Position numbers and translations under genes: made by a program | Assembly: GCF_900099915.1 (NCBI RefSeq) | Contig: NZ_FNDB01000014.1 | Location: forward strand, 22,790 to 86,789 | Origin: Flavobacterium omnivorum | GTDB taxonomy: Bacteria; Bacteroidota; Bacteroidia; Flavobacteriales; Flavobacteriaceae | Length of the DNA: 64,000 nt | Direction: 5' to 3' | The notes under the pieces: generated by a model | What the model saw: only the letters and a program-made list of their open reading frames with translations | Database searches by the model: none | What the model was told of the DNA's origin: nothing | In this document: in pieces, positions 53,990 through 61,328 of the stretch | Numbering within the stretch: position 1 is the first letter of the stretch | Layout: the number at the start of each line of letters is the position of its first letter

Positions 53990-54955
53990 CTATTTCTTAA
54001 AACAAGCGATTATTTGATATGCTACTCGAAGTGCTTCTGTGGCTTGTTCTAAGGTAACTATAGGCGTTGTATTGGTGTTTATTGCATCTGCAAAAGACTC
54101 CAATTCGTCCAAAATCGCATTATTTTGTTCTACATCAGGATTAGAGAAATAGATCTGTTTTTTAATACCTTCTGCATTTTGTAAAATCATATCAAAATCC
54201 CCAGGAACCTCGGGAGCATCTTTCATTTTGACTACTTCGCATTTCTTTTCCAAGAAATCTACAGAGATGTAGGCATCTTTCTGGAAAAATCGTGATTTAC
54301 GCATGTTTTTCATCGAAATTCGGCTTGCTGTTAAATTAGCCACACAACCATTTTCGAATTCGATTCGTGCATTAGCAATATCAGGAGTGTCACTAATGAC
54401 AGAAACACCGCTAGCACTAATATTTTTAACTTTTGATTGGACTACACTTAAAATTGCATCAATATCATGAATCATCAAATCCAAAACTACGGGAACATCT
54501 GTTCCACGGGGATTGAATTCAGCAAGACGATGGGCTTCAATAAACATAGGGTTTTCAATCATGTTTTTGGTCGCGATGAATGCTGGATTAAAACGCTCTA
54601 CATGACCAACTTGGCCTTTGACCTTATATTCGTTTGCCAAAGCTATAATTTCTTCGGCCTCTTCAATGGTATTTGAAATTGGTTTTTCTATGAAAACATG
54701 TTTGCCAGATTTGATGGCAACTTTGGCACATTTATAATGGGAAAGGGTAGGCGTAACAATATCAATTACATCCACTGCATGAATAAGTGTGGCGATTGTA
54801 CTAAAATTTTTGTAACCAAATTCTTTAGAAACCTTTTCAGCATTTTCTTGGTTTGGATCGTAAAAACCTACTAATTCATACTTTTCAGATTGTTGTAATA
54901 AACGCAAATGTATTTTTCCTAGATGACCAGCACCTAATACTCCAATTTTCAGCAT
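53990..54955 (-). CDS. Gfo/Idh/MocA family oxidoreductase
   Basis: A 321-residue NAD(P)-dependent sugar or polyol oxidoreductase. The Rossmann N-terminus has KIGVLGAGHLGKIHLRLL, DVIDIVTPTLSHYKCA and the catalytic EKPIS (Lys at about 95). The C-terminal alpha/beta domain has GHVERFNPAF, LMIHDIDAIL with conserved His/Asp, and SRISMKNMRKSRFF. The substrate is unknown; in Bacteroidota this family acts in envelope sugar pathways. It is upstream of the 3-hydroxyacyl-CoA dehydrogenase on the same strand (78-base gap) and divergent from pcm. Confidence 0.92.
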   Translation of the reverse strand: MLKIGVLGAGHLGKIHLRLLQQSEKYELVGFYDPNQENAEKVSKEFGYKNFSTIATLIHAVDVIDIVTPTLSHYKCAKVAIKSGKHVFIEKPISNTIEEAEEIIALANEYKVKGQVGHVERFNPAFIATKNMIENPMFIEAHRLAEFNPRGTDVPVVLDLMIHDIDAILSVVQSKVKNISASGVSVISDTPDIANARIEFENGCVANLTASRISMKNMRKSRFFQKDAYISVDFLEKKCEVVKMKDAPEVPGDFDMILQNAEGIKKQIYFSNPDVEQNNAILDELESFADAINTNTTPIVTLEQATEALRVAYQIIACFKK

Positions 54956-55059
54956 AATGATTTAATTTATACAAAAATAGCAATAAAATGGTTAAAATTC
55001 AATTTTTAAAATCCCAAATTCCAGTGAGAAAAATAATAAATCGATTTAAAATGTGGGAT

Positions 55060-55090
55060 TTGGTTTTTGGTATTTTTCCCTCTATTTTTG
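55060..55090 (+). promoter_or_regulatory. Promoter of pcm inside a longer alternative reading frame
   Basis: TTG at 55060-55062, then 20 bases and TATTTTTG (55083-55090) match the Bacteroidota promoter. The TTG start codon at 55111 is 20 bases further on. This argues that in-frame ATGs at 54988 and 55051 are not used. Confidence 0.55.
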
Positions 55091-55110
55091 TCAAAATTAA
55101 ATATCAAATT

Positions 55111-55752
55111 TTGAAAGATACAGCCAAACATCAAGGACTTCGGAATCAATTAGTAAGCGTTTTAGAACAAAAAGGGATTACTGATAAAAATGTTTTGGCT
55201 GCGATAAAAAAAATCCCACGTCACTTGTTTCTGAATTCCAGTTTTGAAGATTATGCCTATCAAGACAAGGCCTTTCCTATTGGCGCAGGGCAAACGATTT
55301 CTCAACCTTATACTGTAGCTTTTCAATCGCAATTATTAGAAATACAAAAGGAACATAAAGTATTAGAAATTGGAACGGGTTCTGGTTATCAAACGGCGGT
55401 ACTTTGTATGATGGGTGCAAAAGTATTTAGTGTGGAAAGACAAAATGAATTGTTTAAATCCACCTCTTTATTATTTCCAAAACTGAATATCCGACCCAAA
55501 CACCTCTCTTTTGGAGATGGATACAAGGGATTGCCAAGCTATGCGCCCTTTGACAGTATAATTGTAACTGCGGGTGCTCCGTTTATTCCTCAACCATTGA
55601 TGTCTCAATTAAAAATAGGAGGGAGACTTGTTATTCCGCTAGGCGAAGAGGTACAAATTATGACTTTGTTAATCAGGAAAAACGAAACTCAATTTGAAAA
55701 ACATGAATTTGGGGAGTTTCGCTTTGTCCCACTATTAGAAGATAAAAACTAA
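55111..55752 (+). CDS. pcm: Protein-L-isoaspartate O-methyltransferase
   Basis: A 213-residue enzyme that methylates isoaspartyl residues in damaged proteins to start their repair. Motifs: PRHLFLNSSFEDYAYQDKAF, FPIGAGQTISQPYTVAFQSQ, VLEIGTGSGYQTAVL (SAM), FSVERQNELF and IVTAGAPFIPQPL. The start was set at TTG 55111 because relatives begin with the KDTxKHQGLRNQL stretch, and because a promoter lies at 55060-55090. Upstream ATGs at 54988 and 55051 would add a hydrophobic WDLVFGIFPSIFV stretch unlike the family. The alternative is not excluded. It converges on the Fic gene. Confidence 0.9.
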   Translation: MKDTAKHQGLRNQLVSVLEQKGITDKNVLAAIKKIPRHLFLNSSFEDYAYQDKAFPIGAGQTISQPYTVAFQSQLLEIQKEHKVLEIGTGSGYQTAVLCMMGAKVFSVERQNELFKSTSLLFPKLNIRPKHLSFGDGYKGLPSYAPFDSIIVTAGAPFIPQPLMSQLKIGGRLVIPLGEEVQIMTLLIRKNETQFEKHEFGEFRFVPLLEDKN

Positions 55753-55803
55753 AAAATCCTCTCCAACCCTTAATACGTAAAATAAGGAGCTGAAGATGAA
55801 TCT

Positions 55804-56862
55804 TTATTGACCAATGATAAACAGATACCGTTCTAAGCTTTCTTTCTCTATTTGTGCAATGAACAACAAAAAATCCTCTTTGTTGTTTTTAGTTTGGGCT
55901 ATTTCAAGTGTTTGATAATATTGCATTCTACTTTCATAATCCCCTTTTATATTTGCAATAATGTAGCCATTTTGTAATAAAATTAAGTTCATTACCAAGC
56001 GTGAAGTTCTACCGTTTCCATCAATAAATGGATGGATAGTAACCAAGCGCTCGTGCATTTCAGCAGCCAAAACAATTGGATGAAGACTTGATTTATTGGT
56101 TTCGTACCAAATAAAATAATCTTCCATTTCCTTAGCGACTAAAAAAGGTTGCGGAGGCATGTGGCTGATTCCTTGAATCATCACTTGAACTTTTCTATAA
56201 CGACCCGCATCTTCAGGTTGAATTCCTCTTAAAATAAGATTATGAATAGACAATACTTCTCGTTCATTTATGGAACTATTTCTTTGGATTAAATCTTTAA
56301 TGTAGGCAATTGCTTCTTGATGATTTATTACTTCAAGATGTTCCCGCATACTTTTTCCGGAAATAGTTAGACCTTCATTGATAACCAAATCAGTTTCACG
56401 TAACGTCATGGTATTTCCTTCGATACGGTTGCTTTCAAAAGTATATTCTAGCTCTAAAGCTTGTGCAATGCGGTAACTATCAAACTGACGAAACCCATCC
56501 AGTTTTATCTTGAGAATGTCTATTTCATTTAAAATTTTTTGAAGTGTACTAGATATTTTTTTCTTTGAGGATTTACTTTGAAATCTAATTTCTTGCTCCG
56601 CAACCAATAATGCTTTTAAAGCAAACTCATCCTGCCCAATTTCGTAAATAATTTTTTCTTTAAGCCAGGAGACCATAATGGTTTCTAAGTCTATTTCTAG
56701 TAAAGCAGCAAGTTTTACCACTTGCTCTCTGGTGGGTTTGCGAGTACCACTTTCAAATTTACTCACCAAGGCCTGATCAATTCCTAAAAGTTGTGCCACT
56801 TCTCTAGTTTTGAGTCCTTTTTGTTCTCTTGCATTTTTGAGTAGAGTTTTTATTTTAAAAAT
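55804..56862 (-). CDS. Fic family AMPylase-like protein with N-terminal XRE helix-turn-helix
   Basis: A protein of about 350 residues. The N-terminus is an XRE helix-turn-helix (LKTREVAQLLGIDQALVSKF). The middle has the class II autoinhibitory motif SNRIEG in TFESNRIEGNTMTL. The Fic core carries HPFIDGNGRTSRLVMNLI. Fic enzymes usually transfer AMP to target proteins; the inhibitory helix implies tight control. No ATG exists in this frame. Reading upstream, the helix-turn-helix continues to ATT (56862) or ATA (56853) just after a stop; the only alternative is GTG at 56799, which would cut the first helix. The start is therefore uncertain, or was lost by mutation. Confidence 0.88.
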   Translation of the reverse strand: MFKIKTLLKNAREQKGLKTREVAQLLGIDQALVSKFESGTRKPTREQVVKLAALLEIDLETIMVSWLKEKIIYEIGQDEFALKALLVAEQEIRFQSKSSKKKISSTLQKILNEIDILKIKLDGFRQFDSYRIAQALELEYTFESNRIEGNTMTLRETDLVINEGLTISGKSMREHLEVINHQEAIAYIKDLIQRNSSINEREVLSIHNLILRGIQPEDAGRYRKVQVMIQGISHMPPQPFLVAKEMEDYFIWYETNKSSLHPIVLAAEMHERLVTIHPFIDGNGRTSRLVMNLILLQNGYIIANIKGDYESRMQYYQTLEIAQTKNNKEDFLLFIAQIEKESLERYLFIIGQ

Positions 56863-56932
56863 GTTTTAAATTGTCTTGACAAATTTAGTCATTTTTCAAA
56901 GTTAAAAATATTTTTATCAATTTTATTTTAAT

Positions 56933-57385
56933 TTAAAACGATTTTTTTATTCTGTCAAGGTCGCGTTTGGTGTCTTGTTCTTTAAGAGATTCCCGTTTGT
57001 CATAGGTTTTCTTTCCTTTGCATAGGCCAATTTGTAGTTTAGCCATTCCTTTTTCATTGGTAAACAATTTCAAAGGGACTATTGTTAATCCTTTGGCTTG
57101 AACGCTTTTCAATAAACCTTTTAATTCTTTTTTATTTAAAAGTAATTTACGCTCGCTTCTAGCTTTGTGGTTGAATTGATTCCCAAAAGTATATTCTTCA
57201 ATATACGTATTGATTGCAAAAAGTTCATTATTGCTAAATTCGCAAAAACTTTCTGTGATGTTCGCTTTACCTAATCGAATGGATTTGATTTCGGTGCCAG
57301 CCAAAACGATTCCTGCAGTGAACGTTTCGATTATTTCATAGTCGAATTTCGCTCTTTTATTGAATATATTTATTGTTTTTAGCAT
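56933..57385 (-). CDS. smpB: SsrA-binding protein SmpB
   Basis: A 150-residue OB-fold protein that binds tmRNA and brings it to stalled ribosomes. Motifs: FDYEIIETFTAGIVLAGTEI, SIRLGKANITESFCEF, NHKARSERKLLLNKKELKGL and the C-terminal basic KKTYDKRESLKEQDTKRDL. The ATG at 57385 is preferred; an extension to TTG 57394 reaches into the promoter -7 element at 57392-57399. The gene is followed by a short AT-rich gap to the Fic gene. No ssrA gene is seen in the window. Confidence 0.97.
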   Translation of the reverse strand: MLKTINIFNKRAKFDYEIIETFTAGIVLAGTEIKSIRLGKANITESFCEFSNNELFAINTYIEEYTFGNQFNHKARSERKLLLNKKELKGLLKSVQAKGLTIVPLKLFTNEKGMAKLQIGLCKGKKTYDKRESLKEQDTKRDLDRIKKSF

Positions 57386-57391
57386 AGTATG

Positions 57392-57399
57392 CAAAGGTA
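57392..57399 (-). promoter_or_regulatory. -7 promoter element of smpB
   Basis: The minus strand reads TACCTTTG, an exact TAnnTTTG match ending seven bases before the smpB ATG. The transcript would be almost leaderless. Confidence 0.55.
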
Positions 57400-57530
57400 T
57401 AATAAAATTGAAAGTTTATACAGTATTACTTGGTAAAATAAGTATAAATATTCTTCAAACTATGACTTATATCAGTAAAAAACGAAATTCTACAGCATAA
57501 ATTTGTTCAACAATTTAAACCAAAGTTAAA

Positions 57531-58213
57531 ATAAAATAAATTATCTTAGCCTTTATGGCAGTGTCCTTTTTGACATTAAATGCACAAACAAAAGAAGAAA
57601 AAAAACTCCTGATTTCAAAAAGTGGCAGGCTCGCATCAGAGGAATTGCTGTTATCCCATACGAGAGTGCCAAAATTGGTATTGTTGGAGGTTATGTTTCA
57701 CTTTCAGATACATTTGTTCCAGAATTAGACTTTACTTATTTTTTTACTAAACATTTTGCGACGGAGTTAATTTTAGCAACTACTAAGCATGAGGTTCATA
57801 CCGTTGGCTCTGATATTTCAGCCATTGGTGGACCCAATAATGCCAATATAGATTTAGAAAGTGTTTGGTTATTGCCGCCAACATTAACGGCACAGTATCA
57901 CTTTAATCCCTTAGCTGAAAAGGTATTTAAACCTTATGTGGGAGCTGGGGTCAATTACACTATTTTCTATAATGTAGAAGATGGAAATACAGTTAAAAAA
58001 GTAAGCTATCAAAACAATTTCGGCTATGCTTTCCAATTAGGTTTTGATTTGATGCTAAACGAAACCTTTTTTATTAATGCTGATGTTAAAAAATTATTTT
58101 TAAAAATAGTTGTTACTGTTGATGCTTCTAATTTAGCAACTGGACTAGCGATGCCTGCTGCTGTAACAATTAATCCACTAATCATGGGAATGGGTATTGG
58201 AATGAAGTTCTAA
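57531..58213 (+). pseudogene. OmpW family outer-membrane protein, decayed
   Basis: The sequence resembles an OmpW-type eight-strand barrel: VPELDFTYFFTKHFATELIL, TKHEVHTVGSDI, LLPPTLTAQYHFNP, AGVNYTIFYNV and FGYAFQLGFDLMLNETFF, ending GMGIGMKF. It has three lesions. Where an ATGAAAAAA start is expected, the DNA reads ATAAAATAA, which removes the start and adds a stop. The next ATG (57555) gives only MAVSFLTLNAQ, a signal without its charged end. An A8 run at 57598-57605 then shifts the frame; one extra A would restore it. A reading frame for the last 113 residues remains open from 57872. Confidence 0.82.
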
Positions 58214-58228
58214 AATTTTAGTAAAGCA

Positions 58229-58262
58229 AAAAAAGTCACTATTATTTGATAGTGACTTTTTT
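58229..58262. terminator. Bidirectional terminator between OmpW remnant and histidine phosphatase
   Basis: AAAAAAGTCACTAT (58229-58242) pairs with ATAGTGACTTTTTT (58249-58262) over 14 bp. T runs flank the stem on both strands, so it serves both convergent units. Confidence 0.88.
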
Positions 58263-58290
58263 ATAGTTTTATTTTATGCTTTGACTCAGC

Positions 58291-58776
58291 TTATTCTAAT
58301 TTCAATAATTGGTGACTTATATCATCTCCTATTAGTGTCACAATATAAAGATTCCCAAAAGTTGAATCGCCAATGTCTTCATATGTTTTTCGATTAATAA
58401 TTTGATTTACAAAATTTGGTATGGTATTACTGTGGCCGACAATCAAAACTTTTTTTCCTAACGTTTCCTTTTTGAAGGATTCAATTGCTATGTTTTGAGG
58501 ATCATAAATTTTAACGGTACTCTTTTTAGCAGCAGCAGTTGGACTTGCCGTTTGAACTGTTCTTCTAAAATCAGTAGTGTATACTAAATCAAAATCTACT
58601 TCTGCGAATATTTTGTTCCAATGATCGGCTCTTTCGATACCTTTTGATGATAAATCTGGATTTTTAGAACTTTCTACTTTTTCAGCATGGCGCACAAAGT
58701 AGTAGGTCGTTATTGTTTTTTGTCCAAAACTGATATTTATAAAAAAAAATGTAAAAAGTAAGAGAAATTTTTTCAT
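58291..58776 (-). CDS. Secreted histidine phosphatase (phosphoglycerate mutase-like fold)
   Basis: A 161-residue protein with a signal peptide (MKKFLLLFTFFFINISFGQ). The mature part has the phosphohistidine motif TTYYFVRHAEK, the DLVYTTDFRRTVQTA second Arg region, and KVLIVGHSNTIP with the second His. This is a SixA/phytase-type histidine phosphatase sent to the periplasm. The substrate is unknown. An extension to 58824 was rejected because the signal peptide begins at 58776. Confidence 0.9.
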   Translation of the reverse strand: MKKFLLLFTFFFINISFGQKTITTYYFVRHAEKVESSKNPDLSSKGIERADHWNKIFAEVDFDLVYTTDFRRTVQTASPTAAAKKSTVKIYDPQNIAIESFKKETLGKKVLIVGHSNTIPNFVNQIINRKTYEDIGDSTFGNLYIVTLIGDDISHQLLKLE

Positions 58777-58813
58777 TAGAATAAATTTAAAAAATAAGTA
58801 ATTGCTGTTTTTA

Positions 58814-58821
58814 TATATTTG
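58814..58821 (+). promoter_or_regulatory. -7 promoter element of the VF530 gene
   Basis: TATATTTG matches TAnnTTTG exactly and ends four bases before the ATG at 58826, so the transcript begins at or very near the start codon. It lies inside a longer frame from 58802, which is therefore rejected. Confidence 0.6.
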
Positions 58822-58825
58822 CAAA

Positions 58826-59062
58826 ATGGAAAACTTAAAATCAAAAGATCCGCTTCACGGAATTACACTTCAAAAAATAGTAGAACAATTAGTAGATCAC
58901 TATGGATTTGATACCTTAGGAGAGCTCATAAAAGTAAAGTGTTTCACGGACAATCCCAGTGTAAAATCCAGTTTAACTTTTTTACGAAAAACGGATTGGG
59001 CTAGAAAACAAGTGGAAGACTTATACGTTCAATCCTTGCCTAAATTTGAAAATAAAGCCTAG
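58826..59062 (+). CDS. VF530 family (DUF2132) DNA-binding protein
   Basis: A 78-residue helical protein with the family pattern DPLHGITLQKIVEQLVDHYG, LGELIKVKCFTDNPSVKSSL and TFLRKTDWARKQVEDLY. The VF530 structure from Vibrio fischeri resembles nucleoid or DNA-binding helical folds, and the family is called DNA-binding on that basis; the biological role is open. The gene appears leaderless. Its stop TAG overlaps the stop of the convergent DUF3575 gene in the palindrome CTAG (59059-59062). Confidence 0.9.
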   Translation: MENLKSKDPLHGITLQKIVEQLVDHYGFDTLGELIKVKCFTDNPSVKSSLTFLRKTDWARKQVEDLYVQSLPKFENKA

Positions 59063-59610
59063 TCTAATTGATATGAAATCATAACGCCACCGCGGTAAGG
59101 CAACCATTCACCACTTTTATTGTAATTTTTTGCTCCGTCATAACGCTCTCCAGTACTAATTAGGTACCCTTTGTAAAATCCCTGATGATTTCCACCGCCG
59201 ATAAAAAAATCAAGTAGAAAGCGGTCTTTAATCTTTTTTTGATATCCTACAGTAGCACCAACCATGTATCCAACTCCTTTTTCATAGTTGTCAGTGTTGA
59301 AATAATTCCATTTCTGAAAATTGTACAAGGTGCCTCCAACATGTGCTCCAACATAAAAACCATTATATTTTTCTCTGAAATGGTAGCGGTATTCAGGTAT
59401 AAAAATATAAAATTGTGCTGGATTGCCATTTATTGATTTCCAAAAAGAGGCTGTAATGTCAAATTGAAAAGTCGATTTTTTTCCAATACTAGTTTCAATA
59501 CCAACATTTGGAACCGTCAATAAAGTTGTTACAGCATTTACTTTTACGTAAGTTTGGCTTTGTGATAATACAGAGAAAAATAGAAAAGAGACTATGAATA
59601 ATTTTTTCAT
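59059..59610 (-). CDS. DUF3575 family outer-membrane protein
   Basis: A 183-residue protein with a signal peptide (MKKLFIVSFLFFSVLSQSQ). The mature part is a small beta-barrel: VPNVGIETSIGKKSTFQFDI, FIPEYRYHFREKYNGFYVGA, GATVGYQKKIKDRFLLDFFI and a C-terminal GGVMISYQLD. This matches DUF3575 of Bacteroidota, of unknown function and probably an eight-strand barrel. A promoter -7 element lies at 59662-59669. The stop codon overlaps that of the VF530 gene. Confidence 0.85.
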   Translation of the reverse strand: MKKLFIVSFLFFSVLSQSQTYVKVNAVTTLLTVPNVGIETSIGKKSTFQFDITASFWKSINGNPAQFYIFIPEYRYHFREKYNGFYVGAHVGGTLYNFQKWNYFNTDNYEKGVGYMVGATVGYQKKIKDRFLLDFFIGGGNHQGFYKGYLISTGERYDGAKNYNKSGEWLPYRGGVMISYQLD

Positions 59611-59661
59611 GAAGAGAATTTTATATCTATTTGAACTAATTGCGCAGGGGACTAAGCGAAG

Positions 59662-59669
59662 CAAAGATA
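59662..59669 (-). promoter_or_regulatory. -7 promoter element of the DUF3575 gene
   Basis: The minus strand reads TATCTTTG, an exact TAnnTTTG match, 51 bases before the ATG at 59610. A longer frame to 59664 would reach it and is rejected because the signal peptide starts at 59610. Confidence 0.5.
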
Positions 59670-59732
59670 AATCTTAATTGGATAGTTTATTTTTGTTGCA
59701 ATTAATTTATTAGGTATCCTTACCAATACGCT

Positions 59733-60293
59733 CTAATTCGAATGCTGCGTATTTAACAGAGAATAAACCACACTATCCCAAAAACGGCCATCATAATATT
59801 CATTTTCTTTAAAATGAGCTTCTTTAACAAACCCATTTTTCTCTAAAACCTTTGCTGAAGCTTTATTTTCAGGGTCAATAACCGCTTCGATGGAATGCAA
59901 TTTCATCACTTGAAAACCATAACGTAACGCTTCTTTTGCGGCTTCAGAAATGATTCCTTTTCCATGATAATCGGGAAGCAGCATGTAACCAATTTCGGCG
60001 CGAAAATGCTCAGGTTTTATTCTATAGTGACCAATTATTCCAATCAATCTTGGATTGTCTTTCAACGTAATCGCCCAATTGATTCCCTCATTAGTGTCTA
60101 TTTTACTGTCAATCATAGCAACATGTTCTAAGGCATCTTCATCGGTTTTTAATAAAGGTCTTGGAATGTATTTCATCGTTTCCGGATTAGATCGCAATGC
60201 AAAAATTTCCTTTACATCAGCAGGAACCACTCTTCTTAAAAGTAAACGTTCGGTTTCTAAATTTGGAAATGGGGTAAAAGAGATTGTTAACAT
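59733..60293 (-). CDS. GNAT family N-acetyltransferase (RimJ/RimL-like)
   Basis: A 186-residue acetyltransferase: PNLETERLLLRRVVPADVKE at the start, then GINWAITLKDNPRLIGIIGH, MLLPDYHGKGIISEAAKEAL with the acetyl-CoA-binding GKGI, and IEAVIDPENKASAKVLEKNG. This is the RimJ/RimL branch, acting on protein N-termini, ribosomal proteins or small amines; the substrate is not predictable. It follows the aldose epimerase-like gene by 14 bases on the same strand. Confidence 0.94.
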   Translation of the reverse strand: MLTISFTPFPNLETERLLLRRVVPADVKEIFALRSNPETMKYIPRPLLKTDEDALEHVAMIDSKIDTNEGINWAITLKDNPRLIGIIGHYRIKPEHFRAEIGYMLLPDYHGKGIISEAAKEALRYGFQVMKLHSIEAVIDPENKASAKVLEKNGFVKEAHFKENEYYDGRFWDSVVYSLLNTQHSN

Positions 60294-60307
60294 GTTAATT
60301 TTTTTAA

Positions 60308-61159
60308 TTAAAGTAATTCAATGCTATATTTTGATTGGAATTCTCCGTTTGATTCTAAAATTTGAATGCCTTCTTTTTCGAACAAATCTCCGCTACTTTC
60401 GGTAGTGTCAGAATAGCCAAACCAGGGTTCAATACAAATGAAAGGTGCATTCCTCTTAGTCCAAATTCCTAAACTCGGAAAACCTTCAAAATGTACTTTC
60501 AATACTGGATTTTCATTTTCTAAAATAGTCAATGATTTGGAATGAAGTGTTTTGAAAATCAAAGCGTCATTTTTAAATAAATCATAAGTTAGTGGAATTT
60601 TTTTATCATCAACTTTTAGTCTCTCTGTTTTATTTGAAACCAAGTCATTTTCTAAAATATGATACTCCAAATCTTCTTCTTTTTCGAAAGCAATCGCATA
60701 ATTTTCAAATTCATGCGGTAAGGCAAAAGCTGGATGTGCTCCAATAGCAAATGGCATTTTAGATTTTCCTTTGTTACGCACCTGGTATGCAATAGCTAAG
60801 TTGTTTTCTTCTAAAGTGTAACTAATTTGCAATTCAAATTCAAAAGGATATACTTTTAAGGTGTCAGCAGAAGATTGTAGAGTGAAAGTAGCACTGTTCT
60901 TGGTCGAATGGATTAATTGGAATCCCATATCTCTTGCAAATCCGTGTCGAGATAAGGAGTAGTTTGTTCCTTGGTATTGAAAAGAATTATTTTTCAAAGT
61001 TCCTACAATAGGAAATAAAATAGGAGCATGCTTACCCCAAAATTCAGCATTTCCTTCCCAAATATATTCTTTATTCTGATTCGTTTTTAACGAAATTAAT
61101 TCAGCACCAAAGTGTTTAATTGTAGCAGAAAGAGTTGCGTTTTTAATTGTAGTTGTCAA
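60308..61159 (-). CDS. Aldose 1-epimerase family protein
   Basis: A 283-residue beta-sandwich protein. Family features: HFGAELISLKTNQNKEYIWE, FGKHAPILFPIVGTLKNNSF with the APILFP motif, SRHGFARDMGF with a conserved His, FAIGAHPAFALP with the second catalytic His, and FICIEPWFGYSDTT with the Glu base. The mutarotation of aldoses or hexose-6-phosphates is likely. No signal peptide, so cytoplasmic. It heads a two-gene leftward unit with the GNAT gene. Confidence 0.94.
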   Translation of the reverse strand: MTTTIKNATLSATIKHFGAELISLKTNQNKEYIWEGNAEFWGKHAPILFPIVGTLKNNSFQYQGTNYSLSRHGFARDMGFQLIHSTKNSATFTLQSSADTLKVYPFEFELQISYTLEENNLAIAYQVRNKGKSKMPFAIGAHPAFALPHEFENYAIAFEKEEDLEYHILENDLVSNKTERLKVDDKKIPLTYDLFKNDALIFKTLHSKSLTILENENPVLKVHFEGFPSLGIWTKRNAPFICIEPWFGYSDTTESSGDLFEKEGIQILESNGEFQSKYSIELL

Positions 61160-61328
61160 AATTAGGTTTCAGTTTAATTTAAAAATCATTTATGCTGTAA
61201 ATATATTTTATAATTTTTAATTCTGATCTGCTTAATCCATGATTTTACATCTCAAAGCAGAATGAATTTAGTTTAATAGTTTAAAATTCTCTTTTTTTTC
61301 ATTAATTTGTGATATAAATCATAAGAAA

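Noticed and set aside
54467..54676. A 69-residue rightward frame inside the Gfo/Idh/MocA gene
   Set aside because: It lies wholly antisense to a conserved enzyme and has no recognisable features.
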